From Chitinophagaceae bacterium (lineage in GTDB: Bacteria; Bacteroidota; Bacteroidia; Chitinophagales; Chitinophagaceae): 64,000 nt of DNA. The notes beneath the pieces were generated by a model. The model saw only the letters and a list, made by a program, of their open reading frames with translations. It was not told the DNA's origin and searched no databases. The stretch lies in contig JADJDJ010000001.1 of assembly GCA_016702745.1 (NCBI GenBank), positions 992,001 through 1,056,000 on the forward strand. Reading direction: 5' to 3'. Shown here one piece after another: positions 9,435 through 17,862 of this stretch. The translations under genes were made by a program, and so were the position numbers. How positions within the stretch are numbered: the stretch's first letter is position 1; every line of letters begins with the position of its first letter.

Positions 9435-10737
9435 ATGAAAACCTGGACGCTTATCAGCTTGTTCTTTTTAACTGTGACCTTTTACTCCTGCTCCAAAAAG
9501 CAAAAGATTACTGCCGAAAGGGACTATGCGCAGTACCTGGATGGGGTGAATTTTAACAGGCAGGAAGACATTTTAAAAAAAGAAACAGCATTCTGGGCAG
9601 AACGGCTGAAAAAAGACAGCGCCAGCTATGTGAATCTTATGGAACTCGGCCGCTGTTTTTTGGCGGAATTCAAACTGAATGCGGATATCGGAAAATTGCT
9701 GGTGGGGGATTCATTGATCAAAGCTGCTTCTGCCAGACTCAATCATACAGAATCCGATATTCTTTTTGTCCTTTCACAAAATAGTATCACCCGGCATCAT
9801 TTTAAGGAAGCAGCCATGCTGAACACTGATGCTGCCAATGCAGGAGGAAGCAACTTTACGATTTGTTTATTGGGATTTGACGTGAATATGGAACTGGGTA
9901 ATTATGATATTGCCTTGCAACAGCTGGAAAAACTGAAGGACAGGCAAAGTTTTGATTACCTGATCCGCAAAGCTAAATGGGAAGATCACCTGGGCAACCT
10001 GGATTTGGCGATTTCGCTGATGGAAGAAGCAGCTGAAAAAACGGGGAATAGCCGGGTAGCTGCTTCCTGGGTACAATCGAATTTAGGTGATATGTACGGA
10101 CATGCAGGGCAGATTGAGAAATCTTACCAGTCTTATCTGAGAGTATTAAAAAATGAACCCGCCAATTTTCATTGTCTGCAGGGGATTGCCTGGATTGCTT
10201 TTTCACATGACGGAGATATAGCGGCTGCTCAAAAAATCATTTCATTTATCCTCCGGTATTATCCCGAGCCAGGACTTTATCTTCAGCTGGCAGAGATAGC
10301 AGCATCAGAGGGGAGGAGTGGTGAGCAAAAAATGTACGAAAAAAAAGTTTCTGGATATCGTTAGTAAAGGCAGATATGGGAATATGTATAATCTATATCT
10401 GATTGAATTGTTAGCTGACAATAAAGAAACCAGCATAGCAGCGTTGCAATTAGCAGAGAAAGAAATGAAGAACAGGTTTACTCCTGAAACAATTGATCGT
10501 TATGCATTGGTATTATTATCCTGTGGGGAAGTGAAAAAAGCTTATGAGTATTCAAAGGCATATGTGTACCGTCGTTGTTTTGAACCGGAAGTGCAGTTGC
10601 ATACTGCCCGGATATTTGCTGCGGCAGGCCATCATCAGGAAGCCAGGGAATTATTAAAATCCTGCCGGGAAAGTGCATTTGAACTGGGCCCGGTGAAAAT
10701 GAATACCGTGAAGGAACTGCTGGCTTCCTTGCCCTGA
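9435..10737 (+). CDS. TPR lipoprotein, frameshifted
   Basis: A probable lipoprotein (lipobox FYSC, Cys19) made of tetratricopeptide-like helical repeats; about 433 residues when repaired. As written the first frame stops at 10364. The remainder (LLADNKETSIAALQLAEKE... to 10737) continues in another frame. The A-run at 10339-10346 has eight A; seven give ...QKMYEKKFLDIVSKGRYG and restore a single protein. Helical-pair repeats are visible through the first half (LNTDAANAGGSNFTICLLG, YDIALQQLEKLKDR) and in the C-terminal part (HQEARELLKSC). TPRs usually scaffold protein contacts; the partner is unknown. The stop codon at 10737 abuts the stop of the convergent DUF1684 gene. Confidence 0.78.
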
Positions 10738-11334
10738 TCAGTGTCCGCCATTCCATTTCTTTTCTCCCGCCTTAATCTCCACCAGAAGTTCATTTTCTTT
10801 TGGCGGAACCGGGCAATTATATTTATTGCTGATATAGGCGCAATAGGGATTATATGCTTTATTGAAATCTAAAATGAAATCATCTGCCAGCAAATCATCT
10901 GTGCTGAGGTCAATATACCGGCCCGCTTCATAGGTGATTTCTCCATTCGTTTGATCCGTAAATGGAATAAACAGGTAGTTGGCATATTGCGGATCACTCA
11001 TCAGGTTTTTAGACTGGTACACATGCAGCCGAAAGGATTTGTCTTGCAGGGTGAAATTCAGGATACCATAGATCCGAAAAACCTTGCTGATGGATCCGGA
11101 AGTAGGCATATTGAACCAGGGAGCGTCCACGATTCTTTCAAATTGTGCCGGGACGGCGTATTTGCGGTCAACCGGAAAAAACTGCAGGAGTTTCCGATCC
11201 TCACCGGTTACTACTTCATGCGTATTGATGTAACGATTCCGGAATGATTGCAGACTGTCATCATATAAATCAGTCTGAGCATTTATGCTGAGGCTCATCA
11301 ATATTAATAGAATGAATAAGAAAACGGTTCTCAT
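10738..11334 (-). CDS. DUF1684 exported protein
   Basis: A 198-residue protein of the DUF1684 family, function not established. It starts with a signal peptide ending SLSINAQ. The family signature is clear near the C-terminus: FNKAYNPYCAY, then YNCPVPPKENELLVEIKAGEK. The central part is beta-rich (FRIYGILNFTL, DLSTDDLLADDFILDF). It begins 9 bases after the arginase stop codon on the same strand, so the two are probably co-transcribed. This gives no clear hint to function. Its stop codon directly abuts that of the convergent TPR lipoprotein gene with no intergenic base. Confidence 0.87.
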   Translation of the reverse strand: MRTVFLFILLILMSLSINAQTDLYDDSLQSFRNRYINTHEVVTGEDRKLLQFFPVDRKYAVPAQFERIVDAPWFNMPTSGSISKVFRIYGILNFTLQDKSFRLHVYQSKNLMSDPQYANYLFIPFTDQTNGEITYEAGRYIDLSTDDLLADDFILDFNKAYNPYCAYISNKYNCPVPPKENELLVEIKAGEKKWNGGH

Positions 11335-11343
11335 TGCAGTTCT

Positions 11344-12291
11344 TTAGTTCATCATCAGTACGTTGACGCTTCTTTGCAGGATATTAAAAGCAATTTCAGC
11401 CATCAGGTTTTCTTTATCAAGAGTAGGGTTTACTTCCGTGATCTCAAAACAGCAGACTTTACGGTTCTGCATAAACTTACTGATCAGGTCTTCTGCTTCT
11501 CTTTCCCTGAGACCGTTGCTGACGGGTGTGCCTGTGCCTTTGGAAATGGAAGAATCAAGGCTGTCCACATCAAAGGAAATATAGATATCCGTACAATCGG
11601 CGAGGTAACGGATCACGGATCTTACCACGTTTTCTGCGCCCTTGCTTCGGACTTCTTTGGTGGTGATCACTTTCATGTCATATTTTTCAATCAGGTGTCT
11701 TTCTTCCTTCTCATAATCACGCAGGGAAATAAATACTACATCTTCCGGTAAAACTTTAGGGGCAATTTTGCCGATATTTTTCAGGTAGTTCCAGTAGCCG
11801 GTGGTTTCCTCATCCAGTTCATGTACTGCACATTCTTCATTGTTTTTACTGATAGAGACCGCCATAGGCATCCCGTGTACATTTCCGGAAGGAGTGGTAT
11901 ATGGTGTGTGTAAATCAGCGTGAGCATCAATCCAGATGACCCCCAGTTTGCTCTTGGGTTTGGCCATCTTAATCCCGGCAATTGTGGCTCCGGCGGTACT
12001 ATGATCACCGCTGAGAATCACCGGAAAGAAATTGTTTTTCATAGTATCACATACTGATTTACTTACGCGGTCATAAATAGCCGTGATTCCTTTGATGCGT
12101 TTGGCATAGGGAGATTCGATCGGTTCGTAGAGCAGTTTATTTTCAGTGGGAATTTTCTCAGAAGGAAAATGGATAAAGAAATTACTCATAAAATCCAGGG
12201 CAGCGATTTTGATCGCATCAACACCCAGACTGGCACCTCTTGTACCGGCTCCTATTTCAGATGGGACTTCAATCAGTTTAATATTTTTCAT
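11344..12291 (-). CDS. Arginase/ureohydrolase family enzyme
   Basis: A 315-residue ureohydrolase, most like arginase, which hydrolyses arginine to ornithine and urea using a binuclear manganese centre. All expected metal ligands are present: His97 (SGDHST), Asp122, His124 and Asp126 (DAHADLHTP), Asp241 and Asp243 (SFDVDSLD). The loop SGNVHGMP after the DAHAD motif is the arginine-guanidinium-side segment typical of arginases rather than agmatinases or formimidoylglutamases. It starts at the ATG at 12291 and is followed after 9 bases by the DUF1684 gene. It is cytoplasmic, with no signal. I am sure of the superfamily and fairly sure of arginase specificity. Confidence 0.88.
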   Translation of the reverse strand: MKNIKLIEVPSEIGAGTRGASLGVDAIKIAALDFMSNFFIHFPSEKIPTENKLLYEPIESPYAKRIKGITAIYDRVSKSVCDTMKNNFFPVILSGDHSTAGATIAGIKMAKPKSKLGVIWIDAHADLHTPYTTPSGNVHGMPMAVSISKNNEECAVHELDEETTGYWNYLKNIGKIAPKVLPEDVVFISLRDYEKEERHLIEKYDMKVITTKEVRSKGAENVVRSVIRYLADCTDIYISFDVDSLDSSISKGTGTPVSNGLREREAEDLISKFMQNRKVCCFEITEVNPTLDKENLMAEIAFNILQRSVNVLMMN

Positions 12292-12513
12292 AAATCAGTA
12301 TTCGTGAAACAATACGGCCAGGCCGTTAGCGCAGGTAAGTAAAAACAGGGAAATGAGTGGGCCTGTTAATCCGGAATATAAAAATTAGCAGGCAGGGATT
12401 GCTCTGCAAAGCGGTAAATATGTGTTATGATCTGTTGAACAGGTTTCATTTGCGCAATGGCAAAGGTAATTCATGTTTTGCTGCCGGGCAAGTTCAGCGC
12501 TTTCTGCCCTTTT

Positions 12514-13347
12514 TTATTCGTGAGCTGCCAGGATCGGGATATGGCTGTGATAGGCCAGCCTTTTGGTGTGGGTGGATTTGAAAATAGAGGTGGCGTTACT
12601 CTGGTGTTTGGGGATCGTAATCAGCACATCAATCTTGTAATCTTTTACAAAAGTATCAACCGCTTCAAAAAAGTCATTTTTTGTGATGAAATAGAACTCT
12701 GTGTTGAACTGGCTGAACATGGAGGCCAGTTTTTCCTTTCCTTCCTGCAATTCTTCCGGGAGCGATACATATACATCCTTATTGACATGTATGATATGCA
12801 GTTTGGGATTGAACATTTCCAATACGGAGCTGATCAAGGCTGAGGGGGTCACATTTTCTACATTCTTGAAATCTGAGGCAAAAGCCACATTGCTGAGTCC
12901 GTTGTACAATGCATCTGGTGGGATGATCATGACAGGGTAGAGGTTCTTATCAATCAGCCGCAGGGTATTACTGCCGAACATGGCGGCACGGATGGCGGAT
13001 TTACCGGTGATACCCATGACAATCAGGGTAGCTCTTGTGGTATGTGCCATCCGGGAAATATTGTCAATGAGATCGCCGCCCATTTCTTTTTCACATTCCA
13101 CATTGTTTACCCCGGCGCGTAAGAACTCTTTCTTCAGACTTTCCTGGTAATTGGTGCAAACGTCCAGGTCATCATGACTTTCATAATTGGTATACAGAAC
13201 GGCAACGGCATCTGCCTTGCCTGCCAGCATTTTCGCTGTATAGCGGGCCGCATTCAGGGAGGTCTCAGAAAAATCCACGGGAATAATAACTCGATGCATG
13301 CCGGGTTGTTTGTTTGCTGCATCCAAATTTAACGAATTGGTCACCAA
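12514..13347 (-). CDS. Universal stress protein (tandem UspA domains)
   Basis: A 277-residue cytoplasmic protein with two Usp domains. The first starts HRVIIPVDFSETSLNAARY (about residues 18-36). It has the ATP-loop-like segment VMGITGKSAIRAAMFGSNTLRLI (about 125-147, glycine-rich with the GS-N spacing of nucleotide-binding Usp proteins). The second half is shorter and less conserved, ending HTKRLAYHSHIPILAAHE. Usp proteins bind ATP/AMP and are induced by stress; the exact function is usually unknown. The next gene on this strand (13366-13674) ends 18 bases upstream of this start, so the two may be co-transcribed. Confidence 0.88.
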   Translation of the reverse strand: MVTNSLNLDAANKQPGMHRVIIPVDFSETSLNAARYTAKMLAGKADAVAVLYTNYESHDDLDVCTNYQESLKKEFLRAGVNNVECEKEMGGDLIDNISRMAHTTRATLIVMGITGKSAIRAAMFGSNTLRLIDKNLYPVMIIPPDALYNGLSNVAFASDFKNVENVTPSALISSVLEMFNPKLHIIHVNKDVYVSLPEELQEGKEKLASMFSQFNTEFYFITKNDFFEAVDTFVKDYKIDVLITIPKHQSNATSIFKSTHTKRLAYHSHIPILAAHE

Positions 13348-13365
13348 ACCCGCAAAGAATTCCTG

Positions 13366-13674
13366 CTAATAAATGGATTCAAAGGTTTGTTGCTGCTGTA
13401 AACGGGAGAAGCCCGGGGTATGGCCGCATAAAACGGCCAGTTTGCTTACATAGTTTTTAAACCCCGGCGAACGGAAATGCTGGTTCGCCACGGATTCTTT
13501 TTTAAAACTTTTGATATGCACAAAATGACAATCATCCTCCGCAGTTGCATAACACTGGCTGCGCATACCGCCAGGACCGTGCCGGCTCAGGTCGTCGAAA
13601 TAATCATCAATAATTCTTTCTGCCAGGGATTGCTGGTTGGCTGGAACCGCAAATGACATGAGATACCTTACCAT
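13366..13674 (-). CDS. Antibiotic-biosynthesis-monooxygenase-like (ABM) protein
   Basis: A 102-residue protein with the ferredoxin-like dimeric alpha/beta-barrel pattern of the ABM superfamily: an N-terminal strand (VRYLMSFAVP), a long helix (QQSLAERIIDDYFDDLSRH), then GGMRSQCYATAEDDCHFVHIKSF and a helix with HFRSPGFKNYVSKL. Members include heme-degrading and quinone-modifying monooxygenases, but many are uncharacterised. No residue here fixes a substrate. It lies 18 bases upstream of the universal stress protein gene on the same strand. Superfamily assignment is moderate; enzymatic function is unknown. Confidence 0.6.
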   Translation of the reverse strand: MVRYLMSFAVPANQQSLAERIIDDYFDDLSRHGPGGMRSQCYATAEDDCHFVHIKSFKKESVANQHFRSPGFKNYVSKLAVLCGHTPGFSRLQQQQTFESIY

Positions 13675-13716
13675 TACTTTTTGTTTTGGTTTGTACAGCC
13701 GGTATCATCATGGCAA

Positions 13717-13754
13717 TCAAAAAACAAAAAACGCTGCACCTTCAGGTACAGCGT
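13717..13754 (-). terminator. Rho-independent terminator of the L,D-transpeptidase gene
   Basis: On the minus strand a 10-bp stem (ACGCTGTACC / GGTGCAGCGT, one mismatch) with a tetraloop is followed by a T-rich tract TTTTTTGTTTTTTG. It lies 33 bases after the stop at 13787. Confidence 0.8.
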
Positions 13755-13786
13755 CTGCTATTTTAAGGATAAACGGTCGAAACCGG

Positions 13787-15498
13787 TTATTGCTGTTCGT
13801 TCCCTTTCATATTGTCAACTTTCACTACGGGCGTGGCGGGGCGCTGATCAAACATCTTAGCAGCCAGTTCAGCATCATGTTTGTACACATCATCCCTGAA
13901 TTGCAGGTTGCCATCATTATCCACCCAGGCAGTATAATAAATAATGAATACAGGTACCGGTTGTTTGAGTTTCACCATTTGTTCACTGGTACGGTTCATG
14001 GCCGCTACAATTTTTTCTCGGGTCCATTCCGTTTCATTCCTTAGCAGCCATTCGGCCATTTTCTGCGGCTCACTCAGTCGGATACATCCATGACTGAATG
14101 CCCTTTTATCTTCATTGAAAAACCCTTTGGAGGGCGTGTCATGAAAATACATATTGAAACTGTTGGGGAAGATAAATTTGACCTTGCCCAGTGCATTACC
14201 TGGGCCGGGACGTTGCCGGATCCCATTGCCGAATTTCTCCATGTTCTTTCTTTCCAGATAGCCCGGGTTACGGGCAATAGCAGGTAATATTTCATTTTTG
14301 ATGATACTTTGGGGACATTCCAGTAAGGACTGAATACCAGGTAGCTGAGATCTCCGTTAAACATCATGGTATTATTTCCCACTTTTCCTACCACCACCAC
14401 CATATCAAAAACTGATTTATCTCCATCGTATACATGGAGCATGAATTCCGGAATATTTACAATGATCAGATTGCCCTTGGGTTGCTGGGGCATCCAACGC
14501 ATCCGGTCCATATTGAGTAATATTTGCTGAACTCTTTTATCAGCACTCACATTCATGTCTTTAATCAGTCCGGCCGACAACAGGCCGGTTTGTTTATACC
14601 CCAGGCAATGCTGAAATTTTTTGATGGCCAGTTCAAGGGTATCGGTAAAAATGGCGGAACTGTCTTTGCCAGGCATTTCACCGGTCAATTGCAGCCTTTT
14701 TTTTACGAGCGGAATGGCTGCATCGCTGGCGTCTTTTTTCAATGTTCCCTTGATAGCAGGGATCTCCGGCCAGCCGCCGATTCGTGCAATATTGAAATAA
14801 ACCCCCAATTGCTTTTTCAAAGCAGCATACATAGGATTTACATCTTCATAGTACTTTTCATCCTTGTGTTTCTTGTTCAGCAGGGAGTCAGCCATATTCA
14901 TCGGGTACATCTTTTTGATAGGGATGAATTTTTCCTGCTCTTTTCTTTTTACATATCCCTTTTCGTAAGTGCTGTTGATATAGCGGATGAAATGCTCGGT
15001 AAAGCCAAATTCGGTTTGCAGCATACCTGAGTCTTTGCTGCTGAAAACCACTTTTTCCTGGCTCATATATCCGTCTGCTTTTTTATAAAAACCGGAATTC
15101 ACCAGACTGCTGTCTTTCAGATGAGTAACGGCATAATCATACTGGTTCCAGAAAAAGCGGGCCTGTTCCGTGAGGCCGCCAGGGGCAAACCAGGCATATT
15201 GGTAATTGCGGGCGTTATAAAAACTGCGGATCCTGCGGGCGATTTTTTTATCGGAGAGCTGGCGGGTTTCAATATACCTTTCCATGGCCATACTATCCAG
15301 GAAAACACTATTGTAGGCATTGCCTTCATCAATACTATAATCCCGGTCGGTTACTTTTTTGGCCTTGGCCGTTTTTTCTTCGGGGGCATCTACGTTTTCA
15401 ATCTCTGGTTGCTCTGATTGTACTTCTTTTTCCTTTTTGGAATTACAGGATACAATGATCAGTAATGCTGCTCCGGAGAGCCAATTTTTTAGGGACAT
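13787..15498 (-). CDS. L,D-transpeptidase (YcbB-like) lipoprotein, frameshifted
   Basis: A peptidoglycan 3-3 cross-linking enzyme of the YkuD fold, about 570 residues when repaired. It has a lipobox (IIVSC, Cys18), a large helical region, a peptidoglycan-binding-like segment (AIKKFQHCLGYKQTGLLSA) and a catalytic domain with His453 (MYFHDTP) and the nucleophile Cys472 in SHGCIRL. As written, the frame breaks before the catalytic cysteine. Adding one T at 14308-14310 (three T observed) joins NVP-KSIIKNEILPAIARN to the downstream frame without other changes. If the break were real, the protein would lose its active site. It is followed by a terminator at 13717-13754. It is probably periplasmic and membrane-anchored. 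Confidence 0.88.
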
Positions 15499-15579
15499 GA
15501 ATTGGTTTTAATTGTGAGGCGATGACGGTATAAAATTAAGATAAGCAGGCTAAAAACAAAACTGATAAGGTGCAGCCAT

Positions 15580-16730
15580 TCAGGATTGCCTCAGTTTTTG
15601 CTTTAATACTCCGGCAGCGCGGGTATAACCGCCATCTGAACCATCTACAAAGTGAATATGTTTTTCATTCCTGTTCCTGACATAGCAGGAGAGTACTGAT
15701 TCTTTACTGACAAAAAAACCATACCAGATCAGGCCTGACTGCTCCAGCTGATCCAGGGCTTCTTTTAGCTGAATTCTTTGTGCAGCATTGCCTGAAATAA
15801 CGGTGTTGATCCGGCCGTCAATGACCAATGTATCTGAAAGTTGAACCAGTTGCTGCAGGTATGTGATGCCAGGCTTTGTTTTGAAATAAGCGCGGCCCAA
15901 AAGAGTGGTCAATAGTTTCTGGACAAGATACAGTGGTTTATAGCCGCCCAGTTTGGCCTTCATCTCCCGGGTGATCTTGGCAACCGTGGCTTTTAATTTC
16001 AATTGTGAAACCGTTATGGGCTTTCTGGTATCCGGATCACCATAGATGCGGTCCAGCTCTTTTACTACCTGTTGAAAGGCCTGGGCCTGGCTCACCCCTT
16101 CACGGGCTACTACCAGCAGACTGACCACTTCATCACTGTTTGTGGGTGGTTTAATTCTATCCCAACGGCATTCCATCCCGGTCATATCCAGCTCTTCTTC
16201 AGGCAAAGCCATGGCAGGCAAATTAAAATCCTCCGATTTAATGATCTTCTCTGCATGAGAAAGTCCGTTCCCCAGCATTACCGGGATGGCAAATAACTGG
16301 GAGGTTTTGAGTTTGGTGACTTTCAATTCATGACCGGCTGCATAAATATCCTGCACCGGCACAAGCCCCACACGCAGATGGAGATTAAAACTTTTTTCCG
16401 TGTTATCCTGATGAAGCAACAGGGCTTTTTTGCAGGCATCTACAATAGTGGGAGGGATGATAAAAGTGGCACCATCACCGCCAAAGAAAAAGGAATTGTG
16501 ATTTCTGACTTATAAACAATATTTAATACCGCCACGATACTTCCGGTAGCCACCAGGTTCACCGTTTCATGCAAGCCAGCCGCCACAGCTTCTGTTGATT
16601 TCTTTACATCGGTGATGATCACATGCCAGTTGTCAGGAATGCGGAAGAAGAGATGGTCTTCTGCCAGTAATTCACTCAGCGGAATTTCATTCACCGGGAG
16701 ACGGGAGTAGAATTGATCGGTGGATGACAT
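15580..16730 (-). CDS. DUF3095 protein, frameshifted; cyclase-like motifs
   Basis: A DUF3095 family protein of about 383 residues when repaired; no function is established. The A-run at 16487-16491 (five A) lacks one base. With six, the frame reads IPFFFGGDGATFIIPPTIVD and continues to the stop at 15580. Two segments resemble class III nucleotidyl cyclases: VIITDVKKST (Asp41) aligns with FADIVGYT, and FFGGDGATF (Asp86) with YYGDGSLLLF of the cyclase at 17863. The segment HLRVGLVPV is then similar to the cyclase VRIGIHMG. I infer a cyclase-like fold. The C-terminal half (from about residue 230) is helical with a final YFVDGSDGGY-type motif. It is cytoplasmic. Confidence 0.82.
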
Positions 16731-16740
16731 GAGAATAAGT

Positions 16741-16768
16741 TATTGGGAATTAGGAATTAGGTATTGGG
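16741..16768. repeat. Degenerate 7-base tandem tract NATTNGG
   Basis: Four heptamer-like units ATTGGGA-ATTAGGA-ATTAGGT-ATTGGGC. They lie just upstream of the DUF3095 start, between it and the next minus-strand gene. The same motif in opposite orientation occurs at 43449-43484. Confidence 0.7.
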
Positions 16769-16797
16769 CCGCCCACCGAAACATTTGCGAAGGCGGG

Positions 16798-16837
16798 ATA
16801 TTCGGATATTAAGATATTGAGATATTTCGATATTCCG
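16798..16837. repeat. Degenerate 8-base tandem tract ATATTNNG
   Basis: Five perfect-length octamers ATATTCGG, ATATTAAG, ATATTGAG, ATATTTCG, ATATTCCG: a constant core with two variable bases. Confidence 0.85.
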
Positions 16838-16907
16838 GTAGTTGACCGGAAAGATAGCCGGTCTGAAATTTTTCCAAAGAAAGTATCACTATTTCTCCCT
16901 AAAACTT

Positions 16908-16950
16908 TCGACGATTGATTATTGAACGTCGACTGTCGACTGTAGACTGA
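16908..16950. repeat. AGTCNNN-family tract (reverse orientation)
   Basis: On the minus strand this reads CAGTCTACAGTCGACAGTCGAC followed by more degenerate units, the same heptamer family as at 28913, 50552, 56000 and 62629. Confidence 0.6.
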
Positions 16951-16960
16951 AACCGGCATA

Positions 16961-16991
16961 AGAAAACAGGCGCCCGAAGACCGGGCGTCTG
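16961..16991 (-). terminator. Terminator of the glycogen-binding-like gene
   Basis: Minus-strand stem CAGACGCCCG / CGGGCGCCTG (one mismatch) with a 5-base loop, then TTTTCTT, 25 bases after the stop at 17016. Confidence 0.8.
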
Positions 16992-17015
16992 TCTCAATAA
17001 GAGGTTGGAAATAAA

Positions 17016-17306
17016 TTAAAGGACGATCACGCTGTTGGAGCCGCCGTACACGTTCGGGGCTTCGCTATCAGCTTCTGGTTCGTTCAACCAAATCGTTTCG
17101 TTAACCAGGTATTTGAATTCATGCCTGGTTTCTTTTGGAAGATTTACATCAGCACTGAAACTGCCGTCTTTCTTCTTGCTCATCAGGACGGAGTTTTCCC
17201 AATCGCTGTTGAGTCCGAGGATTTCAACGGTTTCAGCATCCTCCACTTTAAAGGAGAATTTTACTTTGCAATAGTCTTTTGTCTTGAAATAAGTTTTTTG
17301 TACCAT
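17016..17306 (-). CDS. Isoamylase early set / glycogen-binding (AMPK-CBM48-like) module
   Basis: A 96-residue stand-alone carbohydrate-binding-like domain. The beta-sandwich pattern of the AMPK glycogen-binding/isoamylase early set family is clear: VKFSFKVEDAETVEILGLNS then W (residue 36), KKDGSFSADVNLP, and HEFKYLVNETIWLNEPEAD. Such domains bind alpha-glucans in glycogen-metabolising enzymes or, free-standing, may mark glycogen. No catalytic domain is attached and no glycogen gene is adjacent. Cytoplasmic; no signal. It has its own terminator at 16961-16991 and so is probably monocistronic. Confidence 0.85.
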   Translation of the reverse strand: MVQKTYFKTKDYCKVKFSFKVEDAETVEILGLNSDWENSVLMSKKKDGSFSADVNLPKETRHEFKYLVNETIWLNEPEADSEAPNVYGGSNSVIVL

Positions 17307-17518
17307 TTGTTTTACTTTGATTTTGAGTCAGTAACAGATTCACGGCAAATGGCAATCGCAGGGGTATCGTAGTTTTCCCAGCCGTTAATACGCGATTTTG
17401 GCAAAAGTAACCCTTTTTTCGCTTGTTTTCTTTACTACCCGGTAAATAAGAATCAGTTTTGTTAGTGAAATCCAGACCGGGCAACCGGCCATCCAATCAG
17501 TAACCAATATCCTAAGTT

Positions 17519-17770
17519 ATGAACCAGTCCTACTGCAATGACCAGGCATATATTGCCGAGTCCTTCCATCTCGACGACGACTATATTGGTCAGATGTCAA
17601 GATTATCTCAATTCAAGATTAATTCTTACAAACTATCCCTGATCAAGGCATCATTTTGCCGGACCAAGGATGAGCTGGAAAAAAACCTTCATTCCACTTT
17701 ATTGAATTACACCAGTCCGGCCATTATCCTTGCCGACCTGGGCTTCTTTAAATCGGAAACGGAGAATTAA
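17519..17770 (+). CDS. Small protein of unknown function
   Basis: An 83-residue protein that I do not recognise. It starts MNQSYCNDQAYIAES at the ATG at 17519 and has a helix-rich middle (LSLIKASFCRTKDELEKNLHS) and a hydrophobic tail AIILADLGFF. There is no signal peptide or metal motif. It lies 92 bases upstream of the cyclase gene on the same strand and could share its transcript. Coding status is supported by length, clean start and amino-acid composition only. Confidence 0.55.
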   Translation: MNQSYCNDQAYIAESFHLDDDYIGQMSRLSQFKINSYKLSLIKASFCRTKDELEKNLHSTLLNYTSPAIILADLGFFKSETEN

Positions 17771-17862
17771 TCCACATTTCATACACCCATCCTTTCAATT
17801 CAGCGGGTTATTGCAACGCCGCTAGTGCTTCTTTTGCTACCTTCGGCCTCCAACTTTAACCA

